From: Dendrophyllia cribrosa
Lineage: Eukaryota; Cnidaria; Anthozoa; Scleractinia; Dendrophylliidae
Length of the DNA: 64,000 nt
Direction of reading: 5' to 3'
Assembly: GCA_024195265.1 (NCBI GenBank)
Contig: JAJLRJ010000010.1
Span: forward strand, 22,642,227-22,706,226
Of the stretch, positions 54,801-59,129 are shown piece after piece. The translations under genes were made by a program, and so were the position numbers. How positions within the stretch are numbered: the stretch's first letter is position 1; the number at the start of each line of letters is the position of its first letter. The notes beneath the pieces are model-generated. The model made no database searches. It saw only the letters and a program-made list of their open reading frames with translations, and was not told the DNA's origin.

Positions 54801-55970
54801 TACCGATTGTTTGAACGCTTAATTACCCGTTTTCAGGCCAAAATATGCGATATTCCCTGCCCAATTTCAAATCTTACCCTTAAAAATGTCCCCCTCTTGT
54901 TTTTTCAAGCCAAAATGGCAAAAATACATGTATATACACTATTTCGGATAAGCATGCAAAACAAACCCAATTTGAGACAAAAAAATGTATTTAGACCAAA
55001 ACGGCTCAAACGCCATGCCCTTTGCGACGACACATACCTACATAGCTTATATAGGGATGTAATCCTAGGTCCGATCAGAAACCCATAAGTGGGTTGAAAC
55101 GTGTAACGCGCATTCACAGCTTCCGATATTCATTTTTTGCTTAGTACCATATTTGGAAACCCCTCGCCGAATTGATTGGTTAATATTTTTATCTTGATGT
55201 TCCAAATATGGCTGTAACAACTTCTTCGAAAATTGAAAAATCGGAAGCTTGTTTTGAAGCGTACAAGAGACAGTTGCACGTTTCAACCCACTTATGGGTT
55301 TCTGGTCCGATGTTATTTATACCAATCATAATTTATTATATAAACACCAATGAAATACCAGGTGAGCTTTCGCGCGTAAACATCATATCTTCACACGTGA
55401 GAATAACATGTTATCTTCACACGTGAAAAGATCACCGTTGCTACGTTGTTCTACTTTAGGACTACAAAAAATATATAAGTGAAATGGTTTGATTTCATTG
55501 GTGTTTATATAATAAACAGAACATTACATGGCCGCTTGAAGATACGAAATTTCTCTTCTCGTGTTGAAAAATATTTCACTCGTACGCTGCGCTCACTCGT
55601 GAAATATTTTTAAACACTCGAAGAGAAATTTCATATTTTCGCGCGGCCATGTAATATCCTCTATATAATATAACACGAATACTGGCGAATATTCTGACAA
55701 TTTTTATGTTGTTTCGTTATGTTGCCTATCAGATTTCATGACGAGAACTGCAGGCTCATTTCGTTACTCATTTCTGATGGGAAAAGGCACTTGGATCCCT
55801 CATGTGATTTCACACTTTGATTCAAGAAAATACAGGACTTTGTAACAAACCTGTCTCGTTTTTGTCAACAGCAGTCCCAGAGACGGTGACGGTAACATTC
55901 TTTATGGTAGCTCTTTTTATTCTGCGAGCCTGGTTCTTTGCCAGGATGCGATGATGGTCGCTTTTGTGCC
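21727..55970 (-). CDS. secreted astacin metalloprotease with TSP1, MAM and ShK domains
   Basis: One gene assembled from exons whose splice sites and phases agree: 55851-55970, 54248-54313, 53744-53809, 53165-53323, 52595-52715, 51288-51400, 50355-50426, 44063-44275, 39824-40003, 39083-39262, 36989-37129, 36005-36270, 35510-35591, 33980-34087, 31866-32045, 30055-30195, 29367-29641, 28649-28730, 28399-28506, 25539-25649, 24094-24273, 21727-21839. If all are used the product has about 1025 residues plus an unplaced signal peptide. Order: propeptide, astacin protease, Cys-rich TSP1-like, TSP1, MAM, ShK, TSP1, MAM, ShK, ShK, TSP1, ShK. Astacins are zinc endopeptidases (tolloid/meprin superfamily) acting on matrix or secreted proteins; Hydra HMP2 combines astacin, MAM and ShK domains. 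Domain exons are phase 1-1, as in shuffled modules. No frame break was seen in the listed exons. The exact substrate is unknown; ShK domains also occur in venom proteins, but a structural or developmental role is equally likely. Confidence 0.88.
21946..22286. mobile_element. foldback element family B, copy 2
   Basis: Same ends (CACAGGACGAAATAA / TTATTTCGTCCTGTG) and nearly identical interior as 14602-14946. It lies in the last intron of the astacin gene. High similarity between copies suggests recent mobility. Confidence 0.85.
22420..23238. mobile_element. nested foldback elements with GTTTACACGG words
   Basis: The outer ends are TTAGGCCCCGTTTACACGGG and CCCGTGTAAACGGGGCCTTA, exact complements. 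A third, direct copy of the left end starts at 23002 (TTAGGCCTCGTTTTCACGGG) and is followed by the same 90 bp as at 22440. The simplest reading is one element with a related one inserted in it or a partial tandem duplication. Confidence 0.65.
23355..23875. mobile_element. foldback element with CAATAATTCGCCTT ends
   Basis: Left CAATAATTCGCCTTAGGCTC and right GAGCCAAAGGCGAATAATTG are inverted repeats that continue through AGTGAATAT. About 520 bp, intronic. Confidence 0.65.
23890..23919. repeat. (AAAAT)n microsatellite
   Basis: Five to six tandem AAAAT units, intronic. Confidence 0.85.
24094..24273 (-). CDS. astacin gene, TSP1 domain of partial cassette C
   Basis: WSRWSEWQSCSKTCDNG, RTRVRKCDNPSPAYGGKPC and six cysteines. 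180 nt, phase 1-1, with the same splice flanks as the other TSP1 exons. No MAM exons follow before the last ShK exon, so this cassette is incomplete. Confidence 0.93.
24827..25030 (+). mobile_element. tRNA-Leu/Ser-like SINE
   Basis: The head has GTGGCCGAGTGGTTTAGGGC, a class II tRNA D-arm, followed by GATCCCGGGCTCAAGCGCATCC, a B-box-like region. A 3' body of about 120 bp follows. The acceptor arm is not conserved. Intronic. Confidence 0.6.
25539..25649 (-). CDS. astacin gene, third ShK domain (possible alternative end)
   Basis: CVDSDKNQCPLWAKRGEC and NCAKSCKTC make a complete ShK module of a different subtype, closer to the terminal one. The donor TGCG|GTAACG is phase 1 and joins the next TSP1 exon. 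If it is not used, translation stops after five more residues (NGTET), giving a shorter natural isoform. Confidence 0.8.
25683..25760 (+). mobile_element. tRNA-derived SINE head fragment
   Basis: GGAGGCGCAGTGGCAGAATAATAAGCGCGTT followed by CTTCGGTTCGAGCGACCC reads as A-box-like and B-box-like segments. The remainder is replaced by a GCCTGCGTGG.../CCACGCAGGC inverted repeat. Confidence 0.45.
25911..26507. mobile_element. foldback element (family C) hosting a TTAA insertion
   Basis: Outer ends TAGGGAGCTTAA and GCTTCCTA enclose GCAACGACGACGGCAACGC, matched on the right by GCCGTCGCCGTCGTGGTTGC. The left end is split by the element at 25923-26148. A related copy lies at 40.32-40.57 kb, sharing GGTACATTTCTTTGCC-type and ATGATCAAATTATAGGTT-type sequence. 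Confidence 0.65.
25923..26148. mobile_element. TTAA-target foldback element (family D, copy 1)
   Basis: Ends AGGGGCAGTATCA and TGATACTGCCCCT, flanked on both sides by TTAA (25919-25922 and 26149-26152). TTAA duplication is characteristic of the piggyBac group. 226 bp, no coding capacity. Confidence 0.8.
26530..26812 (-). mobile_element. tRNA-derived SINE, reverse orientation
   Basis: Contains the body words GGTACCCATTTATACACC and GGGTGGAGAGAGAC shared with the SINE at 2.57 kb (in reverse complement). The tRNA-like head is at the right (GTTGGCGCGTTGGACTTC, GGTGGTTCGGCGC on the minus strand). Confidence 0.65.
27785..27869. repeat. minisatellite, about 11-bp unit
   Basis: Tandem TGCGGAAGGTG units with small length changes. 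It abuts a tRNA-like SINE fragment to the left (minus strand GTAGCTCAGTGGTAGAGCGT, 27729-27749), whose A-box is repeated in the flank at 27768. Confidence 0.85.
28399..28506 (-). CDS. astacin gene, ShK domain of cassette B
   Basis: CQDEFVSCKTWAGNGDC and LNCRRSCEIC with six cysteines. 108 nt, phase 1-1, donor TGTG|GTGAGT. It is a close duplicate of the cassette A ShK exon. Confidence 0.88.
28649..30195 (-). CDS. astacin gene, MAM domain of cassette B (three exons)
   Basis: Exons 30055-30195, 29367-29641 and 28649-28730. Same landmarks as cassette A (DADDTDFESFRLGMW, GYYLYLESSAPRRAGQKAD, IGQPGYSDIAIDDVYMD). The middle exon is nine nucleotides longer, adding three residues around ELKHKGAISAW. 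Intron sequence between the first and middle exons is also alignable with that in cassette A. Confidence 0.92.
28762..29040. mobile_element. dispersed CCGTACGG element (family E, copy 1)
   Basis: Contains CATATGACCCGTACGG, GATGAAAGTCCCGTATGAGG and CATATGATAAAATACTTATTGAC. Three copies are in the window: here, 43611-43940 (inverted) and 52822-53139. All are in introns of the astacin gene. Confidence 0.7.
30287..30360 (-). mobile_element. tRNA-like sequence, probably a SINE head
   Basis: The minus strand reads TTGGTAGCTCAGTGGTTAGA and GTGGGTTCGAATCCCGC, intact A- and B-box promoter elements with a good D-arm and T-arm. The acceptor strands do not pair and the anticodon arm is poor, so a functional tRNA gene is unlikely. 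Confidence 0.55.
31866..32045 (-). CDS. astacin gene, TSP1 domain of cassette B
   Basis: Encodes WSRWSDWRSCSKTCDNG, RTRARKCENP and GGKPCPGSASDQSLC. It is closely similar to the cassette A and C TSP1 exons, including splice flanks (CCATAG acceptor, CTTG|GTGAGA donor). Confidence 0.93.
32739..32762. repeat. (ACATT)n microsatellite
   Basis: About five ACATT units immediately before the left unit of a direct repeat. Confidence 0.85.
32764..33395. repeat. diverged direct repeat, about 370-bp spacing
   Basis: Starting at ATCCAAAACTGTTTCCTTTG (32768 and 33136), the two blocks share CGCCATCTTGGATTT and CAATAAAGAA among others, at roughly 80 percent identity by eye. Open frames here are shadows. Confidence 0.7.
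33980..34087 (-). CDS. astacin gene, ShK domain of cassette A
   Basis: Six-cysteine ShKT module: CQDEFVSCKTW, RGDC, LNCKRSCNAC. 108 nt, phase 1-1. In this family ShK modules commonly end cnidarian and nematode astacins. The lysine-tyrosine pair important for potassium-channel block in sea anemone toxin is not evident. Confidence 0.88.
34668..34704 (-). ncRNA. degenerate hammerhead motif, left arm of short composite
   Basis: The minus-strand core is CCGACGA, stem-loop AGGGCTAGCGCT, then CGAAAAGTC. It has the family-wide U4-to-C change, and stem III is altered (AAGTC where AACGTC is usual). Confidence 0.4.
35171..35204 (+). ncRNA. degenerate hammerhead motif, right arm of short composite
   Basis: CCGACGA, AAGGCTAGCGCT, CGAAACGTC. 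The GAAA box and GTC triplet are intact, but U4 is C. Confidence 0.45.
35510..37129 (-). CDS. astacin gene, MAM domain of cassette A (three exons)
   Basis: Exons 36989-37129, 36005-36270 and 35510-35591. The sequence starts DADDTDFENFRMGMWTQ and DWQFNRG, continues GYYLYLESS, GQKADLISPW, CLKFYYTMYG, SLDVKL and WLIFLKKGDQG, and ends IGQPGYSDIAIDDV. This is a complete MAM adhesion domain, known from meprins and receptor phosphatases. It starts and ends in phase 1, so the whole set can be duplicated without frame damage. Confidence 0.92.
35796..35905. repeat. short direct repeat with AAAACCAAAACCAAA core
   Basis: GAGCAGTTTTCATTTGAGTG and GAGCAGTTTTCAATTGAGTG begin two units about 75 bp apart, each containing GTCGTAAAACCAAAACCAAA. 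The same core, with GATTGGTCAGAG, appears as inverted ends near 7770-8050. Confidence 0.7.
37350..37530 (-). mobile_element. degenerate SINE body
   Basis: Weakly matches the SINE at 26.53 kb: ATGAAGCGATCAGGAGTATTGCTAC and CCGGTACTCATTTACA. No intact tRNA-like head remains. Confidence 0.5.
37735..38548. mobile_element. TATACCTGCC-ended repeat, interrupted copy
   Basis: Same repeat as 16823-17210 (AGTCTCGCGCC..., CTTCGGAC..., ending GGCAGGTATA). It is split by the TTAA element at 37941-38381. Confidence 0.65.
37941..38381. mobile_element. TTAA-target foldback element (family D-like, copy 2)
   Basis: Ends AGGGGCTATGTCGC and GCGACATAGCCCCT, with TTAA on both sides (37937-37940 and 38382-38385). 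441 bp. The terminal sequences resemble but do not equal those of 25923-26148. The uninterrupted paralogous site is seen at about 17037. Confidence 0.82.
38728..39040. mobile_element. foldback element family F, degenerate copy
   Basis: Left TTACAGTGAAGAGCGCTCTACC and right GACAGGGCGCTCTTAACC form imperfect ends. Family member 43198-43479 is better preserved. Confidence 0.5.
39083..39262 (-). CDS. astacin gene, TSP1 domain of cassette A
   Basis: Encodes WGRWSEWQSCSKTCDNG and RTRVRKCDNP, a textbook TSP1 repeat with WxxWxxW and six cysteines. 180 nt, phase 1-1. TSP1 repeats bind glycosaminoglycans and matrix proteins and are often C-mannosylated on these tryptophans. Confidence 0.93.
39824..40003 (-). 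CDS. astacin gene, divergent TSP1-like domain exon
   Basis: A 180-nt exon, phase 1-1. It starts near YGWATWSRWTPC, the tryptophan ladder of a thrombospondin type 1 repeat, and contains six cysteines. The spacing (CDDDC, RERFC) differs from the three regular TSP1 exons downstream, so it is an older member. Confidence 0.8.
40091..40726. mobile_element. foldback element with a nested family C element
   Basis: Outer ends TACAGCTATTTCAATTAACG and CGTTAAATGAAATAGCTGTA pair, then GTTGTCGGATGAAAG / CTTTTTCATCCGACAAC. Inside, 40323-40565 runs from TAGGGAGCTTAA to TTAAGCTCCC and matches the family C element at 25.9-26.5 kb. Confidence 0.68.
40741..40869. mobile_element. near-perfect palindromic foldback element
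   Basis: Arms of about 50 bp: TTTCACACGATGTGATGTTA ... and its inverse TAACATCACATCGTGTGAAA, extending through CAAAACAGTAACTCGAGTTT. Loop about 30 bp. Confidence 0.8.
41360..41784. mobile_element. foldback element with CCCCGACCACACTAA ends
   Basis: Left CCCCGACCACACTAATGCGT and right ACGCGTTAGTGTGGTCGGGG are inverted repeats. The interior contains many GTTTTCAAAAGTC/GAAAACG words. About 425 bp, intronic. Confidence 0.72.
42092..42372 (+). mobile_element. solo 3' end of a Penelope-like element
   Basis: Starts near CACGGAATCAACGAACGCTT and ends GAAACTAACCCC, including the palindrome TTATCGACTCAGTCGATAA and a tail of the CACCGACTCAGCACCACAG type. No inverted partner is present. Confidence 0.75.
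42223..42255 (+). ncRNA. degenerate hammerhead motif of solo Penelope-like end
   Basis: CCGACGA, AGGGCTAGCTCT, CGAAACGTC. The same U4-to-C change is present as in the other four copies. Confidence 0.42.
43198..43479. mobile_element. foldback element family F
   Basis: Left TTACAGTGAAGATGACTCTA and right inverse TAACGTCATCTTCACTGTAA. Arms about 30 bp with GTTGCCA / TGGCAAC continuing inward. Confidence 0.68.
43611..43940. mobile_element. dispersed CCGTACGG element (family E, copy 2)
   Basis: Inverse orientation relative to the copies at 28.8 and 52.8 kb. Contains TACTTATTGACTAAGT, GGCTC...GTCATGG and ACCGTACGGGTCATATGA. An inner inverted pair, AAATATTTGGCTC / GAGCCAAATATTT, is present. Confidence 0.68.
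44063..44275 (-). CDS. astacin gene, C-terminal catalytic subdomain with Met-turn
   Basis: Encodes YDYQSIMHYGRLAF, the Met-turn with the zinc-proximal tyrosine (SxMHY), then KPTIVAI and LSTRDVIEINALYDC, the end of the domain with its last cysteine. All catalytic residues visible across the exons are intact, so an active peptidase is expected. Confidence 0.93.
44366..44706. mobile_element. poly(G)/poly(C)-ended foldback element
   Basis: Begins CCCGGGGGGGGGGGACTCCC and ends with a run of about 27 C. The inner ends CATATAAAAATGACGG and CCGTCATTTTTATACG pair. The interior repeats GGTACCTTTTAGGG-type words. Members with the same terminal G/C runs occur at 5.4, 54.8, 56.7 and 58.7 kb. Confidence 0.7.
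44820..45480. other. intronic stretch with CCCCACCGTGGGG words
   Basis: No exon supported. The words GATGCCCCACCGTGGGGATT and CCCCACCGTGGGGCATTTGC and a threefold (GACAAATGCCC)n repeat lie between 45300 and 45430. Confidence 0.45.
45495..45986 (-). pseudogene. DUF3504/KIAA1958-like N-terminal fragment
   Basis: Open frame from ATG at 45986: MADRFPEVSSDEIEQLAKKA, then NTWVNVWKTWAKSKG, TLVVFFAEVRKNDGSEYE, MLSALDRHLRENE, GKARGLREQGFGKRPNATKA and FEDEEQL. This resembles the helical N-terminal region of the KIAA1958/DUF3504 group, derived from Crypton-type tyrosine recombinases and highly repeated in corals. The conserved frame breaks off after FEDEEQL and the recombinase-like domain is absent, so it is a truncated, probably mobile-element-derived copy in an intron of the astacin gene. 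Family assignment is from memory. Confidence 0.5.
46280..48062 (-). pseudogene. L1-type non-LTR retrotransposon, 3' part (RT palm to C-terminus)
   Basis: From 48062 on the minus strand: RLISDIMRYTEKN, IALFVDFRKAFDTIEW, VRQGCPLSGLLFVIGIEIL and SLYADDT, the catalytic YADD box of L1-clade reverse transcriptases. After a frame break near 47453, the C-terminal zinc-knuckle region is recognisable at 46307-46738 (CPQCLTDRYSLDHMFLHC). Intervening sequence has several frameshifts. The 5' part of the same element lies in the opposite orientation immediately to the right. Confidence 0.82.
48063..48868 (+). pseudogene. L1-type element, inverted 5' part of the RT
   Basis: On the plus strand: KSPGTDGFQAEFYKHFW, RRGIITLIPKPNKD and LRPISLLNTDYKIL, then in another frame INPDQTGYIKNRYIGENIRL. 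These are the L1 RT motifs that precede those in the adjacent minus-strand part. A 217-bp element (48264-48480) interrupts it. Confidence 0.8.
48264..48480. mobile_element. 217-bp element with 9-bp target duplication
   Basis: Terminal repeats TAGACTGCTAGCAGTCCCTC and the inverse of AAGGGACAGCTAGCAGTCTA (18 of 20 match). The target duplication TGCGAAGGA is at 48255-48263 and 48481-48489. A 9-bp duplication fits Mutator-like transposons. Removing the element and one duplication restores the RT frame around it. Confidence 0.85.
49983..50163. mobile_element. foldback element (family A, degenerate copy)
   Basis: Left GAGGCTATTTCCGAGTTGCC and right GGGACTCGGAAATGGCTTA match the ends of 7045-7224. 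Inner arms are more diverged. Confidence 0.65.
50355..50426 (-). CDS. astacin gene, third zinc ligand exon
   Basis: Starts FFHEQARSDRDNYV, completing HExxHxxGxxHEQxRxDRD, the astacin signature. It then encodes IYWENILE, the usual I-x-W-x-N-I segment. 72 nt, phase 1-1. Confidence 0.93.
51288..51400 (-). CDS. astacin gene, zinc-binding exon
   Basis: Contains CSSRVG, GRQTISLGDGC and HEMMHAVG, the first two zinc-binding histidines and catalytic glutamate of HExxHxxGxxH. The conserved disulphide cysteines are present. Donor GTTG|GTGAGA splits the motif. Confidence 0.93.
52595..52715 (-). CDS. astacin gene, N-terminal catalytic subdomain exon
   Basis: Encodes HIRANVRKAMQEFNSRTCLRF, the alpha-helix and first conserved Cys of the astacin fold, then FVDYVPGHHKNYIEFAN. 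Acceptor TGTCAAG, donor AATGG|GTAAGT; it ends in phase 2, matching the next exon. Confidence 0.9.
52822..53139. mobile_element. dispersed CCGTACGG element (family E, copy 3)
   Basis: Same orientation as the copy at 28.8 kb, ending GTCAATAAGTACATAAT. It lies between astacin exons 52595-52715 and 53165-53323 and ends 26 bp from the latter's donor. Confidence 0.7.
53165..53323 (-). CDS. astacin gene, propeptide/activation exon
   Basis: Encodes NVQRYFQGDIDL, whose FQGD fits the aspartate-switch motif (FxGD) by which astacin propeptides block the zinc. It then continues through SRNAIRARKRLW and IIPLRIPPSL, the usual propeptide-to-mature junction and first strand of the protease (RNA-x-R...LW...IPY). 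Phase 1 at both ends; donor CTGA|GTACGT. Confidence 0.88.
53607..54593. repeat. 504-bp direct tandem duplication carrying an exon
   Basis: Unit 1 begins at 53607 and unit 2 at 54111; both start AACCTCTGGCACCCAGGGTA and are collinear. I count about four differences in the 66-bp exon and about four in the remaining 420 bp or so. Unit 2 is followed by an inverted copy of its end (GGCGATATCACGC), so a foldback sequence may have bounded the event. Confidence 0.85.
53744..54313 (-). CDS. astacin gene, tandemly duplicated 66-bp propeptide exon
   Basis: Two copies of one exon, 54248-54313 and 53744-53809, each with acceptor CATTGTCAG and donor AGAG|GTTTGT and each phase 1-1. The peptide is VARNAT-x-x-NGSAFEQIEKANR; the copies differ at VLSN versus VQFN. 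Inclusion of one or both keeps the frame, so the gene can make propeptides with one or two copies. The copies sit in a 504-bp direct tandem duplication. Confidence 0.7.
54768..55072. mobile_element. degenerate G/C-run element
   Basis: CCCAGGGGGTACTCCTGGAA at the left and TACATAGCTTATATAGGGA at the right resemble the ends of 58665-59125. Non-coding. Confidence 0.45.
55074..55306. mobile_element. foldback element with GAAACCCATAAGTGGGTTG ends
   Basis: Left AGAAACCCATAAGTGGGTTG and right CAACCCACTTATGGGTTTCT are exact complements; GAAACGTG / CACGTTTC continues inward. Confidence 0.78.
55333..55517. mobile_element. foldback element with TTATATAAACACCAATGAAAT ends
   Basis: Left TATATAAACACCAATGAAAT and right ATTTCATTGGTGTTTATATA pair. 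Interior repeats CACACGTGA words. Confidence 0.7.
55522..55656. mobile_element. palindromic foldback element
   Basis: Left ATTACATGGCCGC and right GCGGCCATGTAAT; arms continue through GAAATTTCTCTTC and AAAATATTTCACTCG. Confidence 0.72.
55851..55970 (-). CDS. astacin gene, first recognised (propeptide) exon
   Basis: Exon of 120 nt, acceptor ACACAG, donor ACAG|GTTTGT, phase 1 at both ends. It encodes a basic segment (RILAKNQARRIKRA) followed by a Thr/Val-rich stretch. Only one of its three frames is open, and that frame continues in phase into the next exon. It lacks a start codon, so a signal-peptide exon must lie further upstream. A hydrophobic minus-strand start near 56.67 kb (MSFIICSFLILV then GTAAGA) is a possible candidate, but its phase does not match. 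Confidence 0.65.
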
Positions 55971-56908
55971 CTGTGTGTATAAGAATAAATTTCTGAAAAT
56001 CATCTTAGCGGACGTCTCAGGAAACAGAAGGATTTGCTGAGAATTGCTACCGAAGCTATAGTATAACTTGATACATGATACTTCTTATTACTCATGCGTA
56101 GAGCGGCATGAGTTAAAATTTGCCCTCTATTTTCCTCCTTTTTTTTTTGTGTTGCATTAGCGCATGCAAATTTATGCAGGCCTGTTTTAAATTTAACTGG
56201 TCTGATTGGTTGACACGTAAACTTGGATCTCGCTCTACGAAATGTTGACTCAGAGAAGCAAAAGGAAGAATTGTAGCGTACAAGTTTATGTTCGCCGCTT
56301 ATTATTTAAATTGCTATGGGATTTTTGTTCCGGCAAGTTTTGTATATAACTTGTTATTTCAGTTAACGTCGGATCATGGTTAATTCAAGTGTCGGCTACT
56401 GAAGTAAATGTAGTGCGATCTTACTTTGGCACCAATTGCTAGTTATCTTGTGTACTGTAATATTTCATTCCAAAACATAACCTGTATAAACACACTAACA
56501 CAGTTTGAACCAAGGATTGTCTTCAAAATTAAGGAAATTACTCTCGACTACTATATTAAATTGATCGCACTACACTCCCTCGCTTTGTTCCTGGGTTCAG
56601 TATGTCGTGAATATATTTTGTTCCAACAACTCATCAGCTTGTAGGCTCCCATTTACTAACAGTTCTCTTACCACTAAAATCAGAAAGGAACATATGATAA
56701 AAGACATAAAACACTTTATGGATGAGTCAATTCCAGCAGTGCCCATCCCCCCCGGGCCATTTACACATGTTGCTATCCCGGGGGTGGGGCATGAGTACAT
56801 CTAGCTTGGCCCGGGGGGGGGGGGCGGGTATTAGCACATCCGTCATTTACCCCGGGGAATTTGACTGCCACGTGGCTTCAGCCTCGCAGTTTGACAACTC
56901 TTCAAACA

Positions 56909-57072
56909 TGGCATCCTTCAAGGACTTTATTGGCAAGAACGAGGAGTTTGTCGGAGAATGGCTGGTCCAGCAAGGGCTAGAAAAAAACTCGACAAGAGAC
57001 CAGCAATGTAGTATTTGTCCGCTAAGTTGTTACTGTTGGAATGGTGATCTAATACTAAGATATATCTTTTGA
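56909..57072 (+). CDS. small ORF inside a foldback element, unknown function
   Basis: ATG at 56909 opens MASFKDFIGKNEEFVGEWL, a helical-looking peptide, continuing VQQGLEKNSTRDQQC and ending in a Cys-rich tail. I do not recognise a family with confidence; the first 30 residues look protein-like and the rest does not. It may be a fragment of a host or transposon gene carried by the element. Whether it is expressed is unknown. Confidence 0.3.
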
Positions 57073-57188
57073 TTTGTTTCTTTGAATAGCTATTGGTTCA
57101 GCCATCACTTCTGTTCGTAAGCAAAATAAAAATCTATAAATTTAAAAATACATCAAAATTATCAATGATATCAAATTATTTAATATTT

Positions 57189-57789
57189 ATTTATTATGAT
57201 TTACAAAATTTATTTTTGTTGTCTGTGATACTTTTTTAAAATACAAATGACCATTCGGACGCTTGATATGCAAATACTATAGTTTTATAAACAATATTAA
57301 AACTTGTACTATAATAGATGAAAACGGATGAATATATTTAATAAACCTCATTTTTTCTCAACTTACAGTACTCTAGTCTGTTCACTGGCTCTAGATTCAA
57401 GACAAATATTATTTAAACTTCAGCTGTATGAACCCGGGGGTGGGGCATTTACCGTTCTTTTTTGGAATTTGAACGGCTTACTTGTCCCCGATTTATTATG
57501 ATTTACAAAATTTATTTTTGTCTGTGATACTTTTTTAAAATACGAATGACCATTCGGACGCTTGATATGCAAATACTAAAGTTTTATAAACAATATTACA
57601 ACTTGTACTATAATAGATGAAAACGGATGAATATATTTAATAAACCTCATTTTTTCTCAACTTACAGTACTCTAGTCTGTTCACTGGCTCTAGATTCAAG
57701 ACAAATATTATTTAAACTTCAGCTGTATGAACCCGGGGGTGGGGCATTTACCGTTCTTTTTTGGAATTTGAACGGCTTACTTGTCCCCG
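57189..57789. repeat. tandem duplication, units of 302 and 299 bp
   Basis: Unit 1 57189-57490 and unit 2 57491-57789 are nearly identical; they differ mainly by one 3-bp indel (TTGTTGTCTG versus TTGTCTG). Both include CCCGGGGGTGGGGCATTTAC. Confidence 0.88.
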
Positions 57790-58664
57790 CCGTGGGTAAT
57801 TTACCATTTTGTTAAAAAAACGTAAATACCCGGGGATTTGGCCCGGGGTGGGGGGATGGGCACTGGTGGAATTGACTCATCCATAAATATCGACTGACGA
57901 TTCTGTAAACCCAGACAATCAGTCTCTTGCACGTAAGTAATTTATGACCTCGATCTCGATCAAGTTAAATATATTCAACATTATATAGAAACTCAACTTT
58001 ATCTATTTGTAATAAAAACACAAAGTCAATGAAAAGCGATACACGAGTAGACAATTTTTAACAGTATGCCCGGAACATTCTTCGCTAATTGATAATCAAC
58101 ATGTCCAAGAAAGCAGCCAGCATTACTGTACACTTGGAGTACAGACGACGGTTTCACTGACCCAATACGTACGTGATTTGGTTCTCAAGTGAGACATATA
58201 TTCGGAAGTTAACTTTACGGTTTTCATTGCATTTTTTTTCTTCCTCATCGCACTGCTTATGGTGTTTTTAAAAGGATTTTAAAATCGAAAATGCCACCGT
58301 TTCCTAGCCTTAGAAGGGATTTACAGCCGGAGAAAATACGGATAGAAACTCTGAGTTTTGTTTCAGAATTGGAACCTCTTTATAGGAGTGAAAACGAATT
58401 TAAGCCACATTCAATTCTAGTACCTTTTAGTTTTTCTATGGGAGACCTCCCGAGGTTATACGACTCCATTTACTCCAGTGTCTCCAGTCTTGCATGCAAT
58501 TGAAGAACGATTTTAAAATACTTTCAAAGGTAAGGGCCGGGAGCTAGAGCATCCTTTCAGTCGTTTGACAAGATTCAAAACTAACCACAAAGCCTAATAA
58601 CGTTTATATTCGTATTATAAAAGCACTCAGACTTGGGCAAACGGTAACATTATAATGTGACCCT

Positions 58665-59125
58665 GGCGCCCGGGGGGGGGGGGGGGGGGTACTCTGCAAA
58701 TTTTTGGACGGGGGTGTGCCGCTGGGACTCTGAGACCCTTAATCTTTATACAAGACCATTTTAGCTGCATTTTGCAACCCTATTCTGGACTAAACACCGA
58801 AAAATCCTGCCCTATCCTAGACTCGCTATTTTCCAGAAACTCGTTCACTATCACAGTCTAAGATACCAGGGGTCAGTAAAAATGCCGTACTGCCCGCCGT
58901 ACCGATTTTTAAATGCCATTTGCCAGTAAACCTTGTCTAGACTAAATTCTTCACGCAACTGATCAGTTTCGCGGAAAATGATACCCTATTCTAGACCAAA
59001 AATCTCTGATTACTTTTCCCTATCCCAGACTAAGCTGCCTGAAAACCATACCCTTCACAGCGGCACATACCTATATAGCTCATATATGGGAGTACCACCC
59101 CCCCCCCCCCCCCCCCCCCCCCCGG
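58665..59125. mobile_element. complete poly(G)/poly(C)-ended foldback element
   Basis: Starts with a run of about 17 G after CGCC and ends with about 26 C. The inner ends TACTCTGCAAATTTT and GGGAGTACC, and several CTA(T/G)-rich TCTAGAC words, are arranged symmetrically. Phrases match the partial copy at 5.4 kb. A weak remnant also occurs at about 58330-58470. Confidence 0.65.
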
Positions 59126-59129
59126 GCCC

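Larger units (their letters stand above)
56715..57887. mobile_element. 1.17-kb element with TTTATGGATGAGTCAATTCC ends
   Basis: The 20-bp end TTTATGGATGAGTCAATTCC is repeated in inverse at 57868-57887. Inside the ends are G- and C-runs as in the other GC-run elements. It contains a 300-bp tandem duplication and a small open frame. It lies upstream of the recognised astacin exons. Confidence 0.72.

Noticed and set aside
56597..56800. First exon of the astacin gene
   Set aside because: The hydrophobic start is attractive, but the donor phase does not fit the next exon, so it is mentioned only as a candidate.
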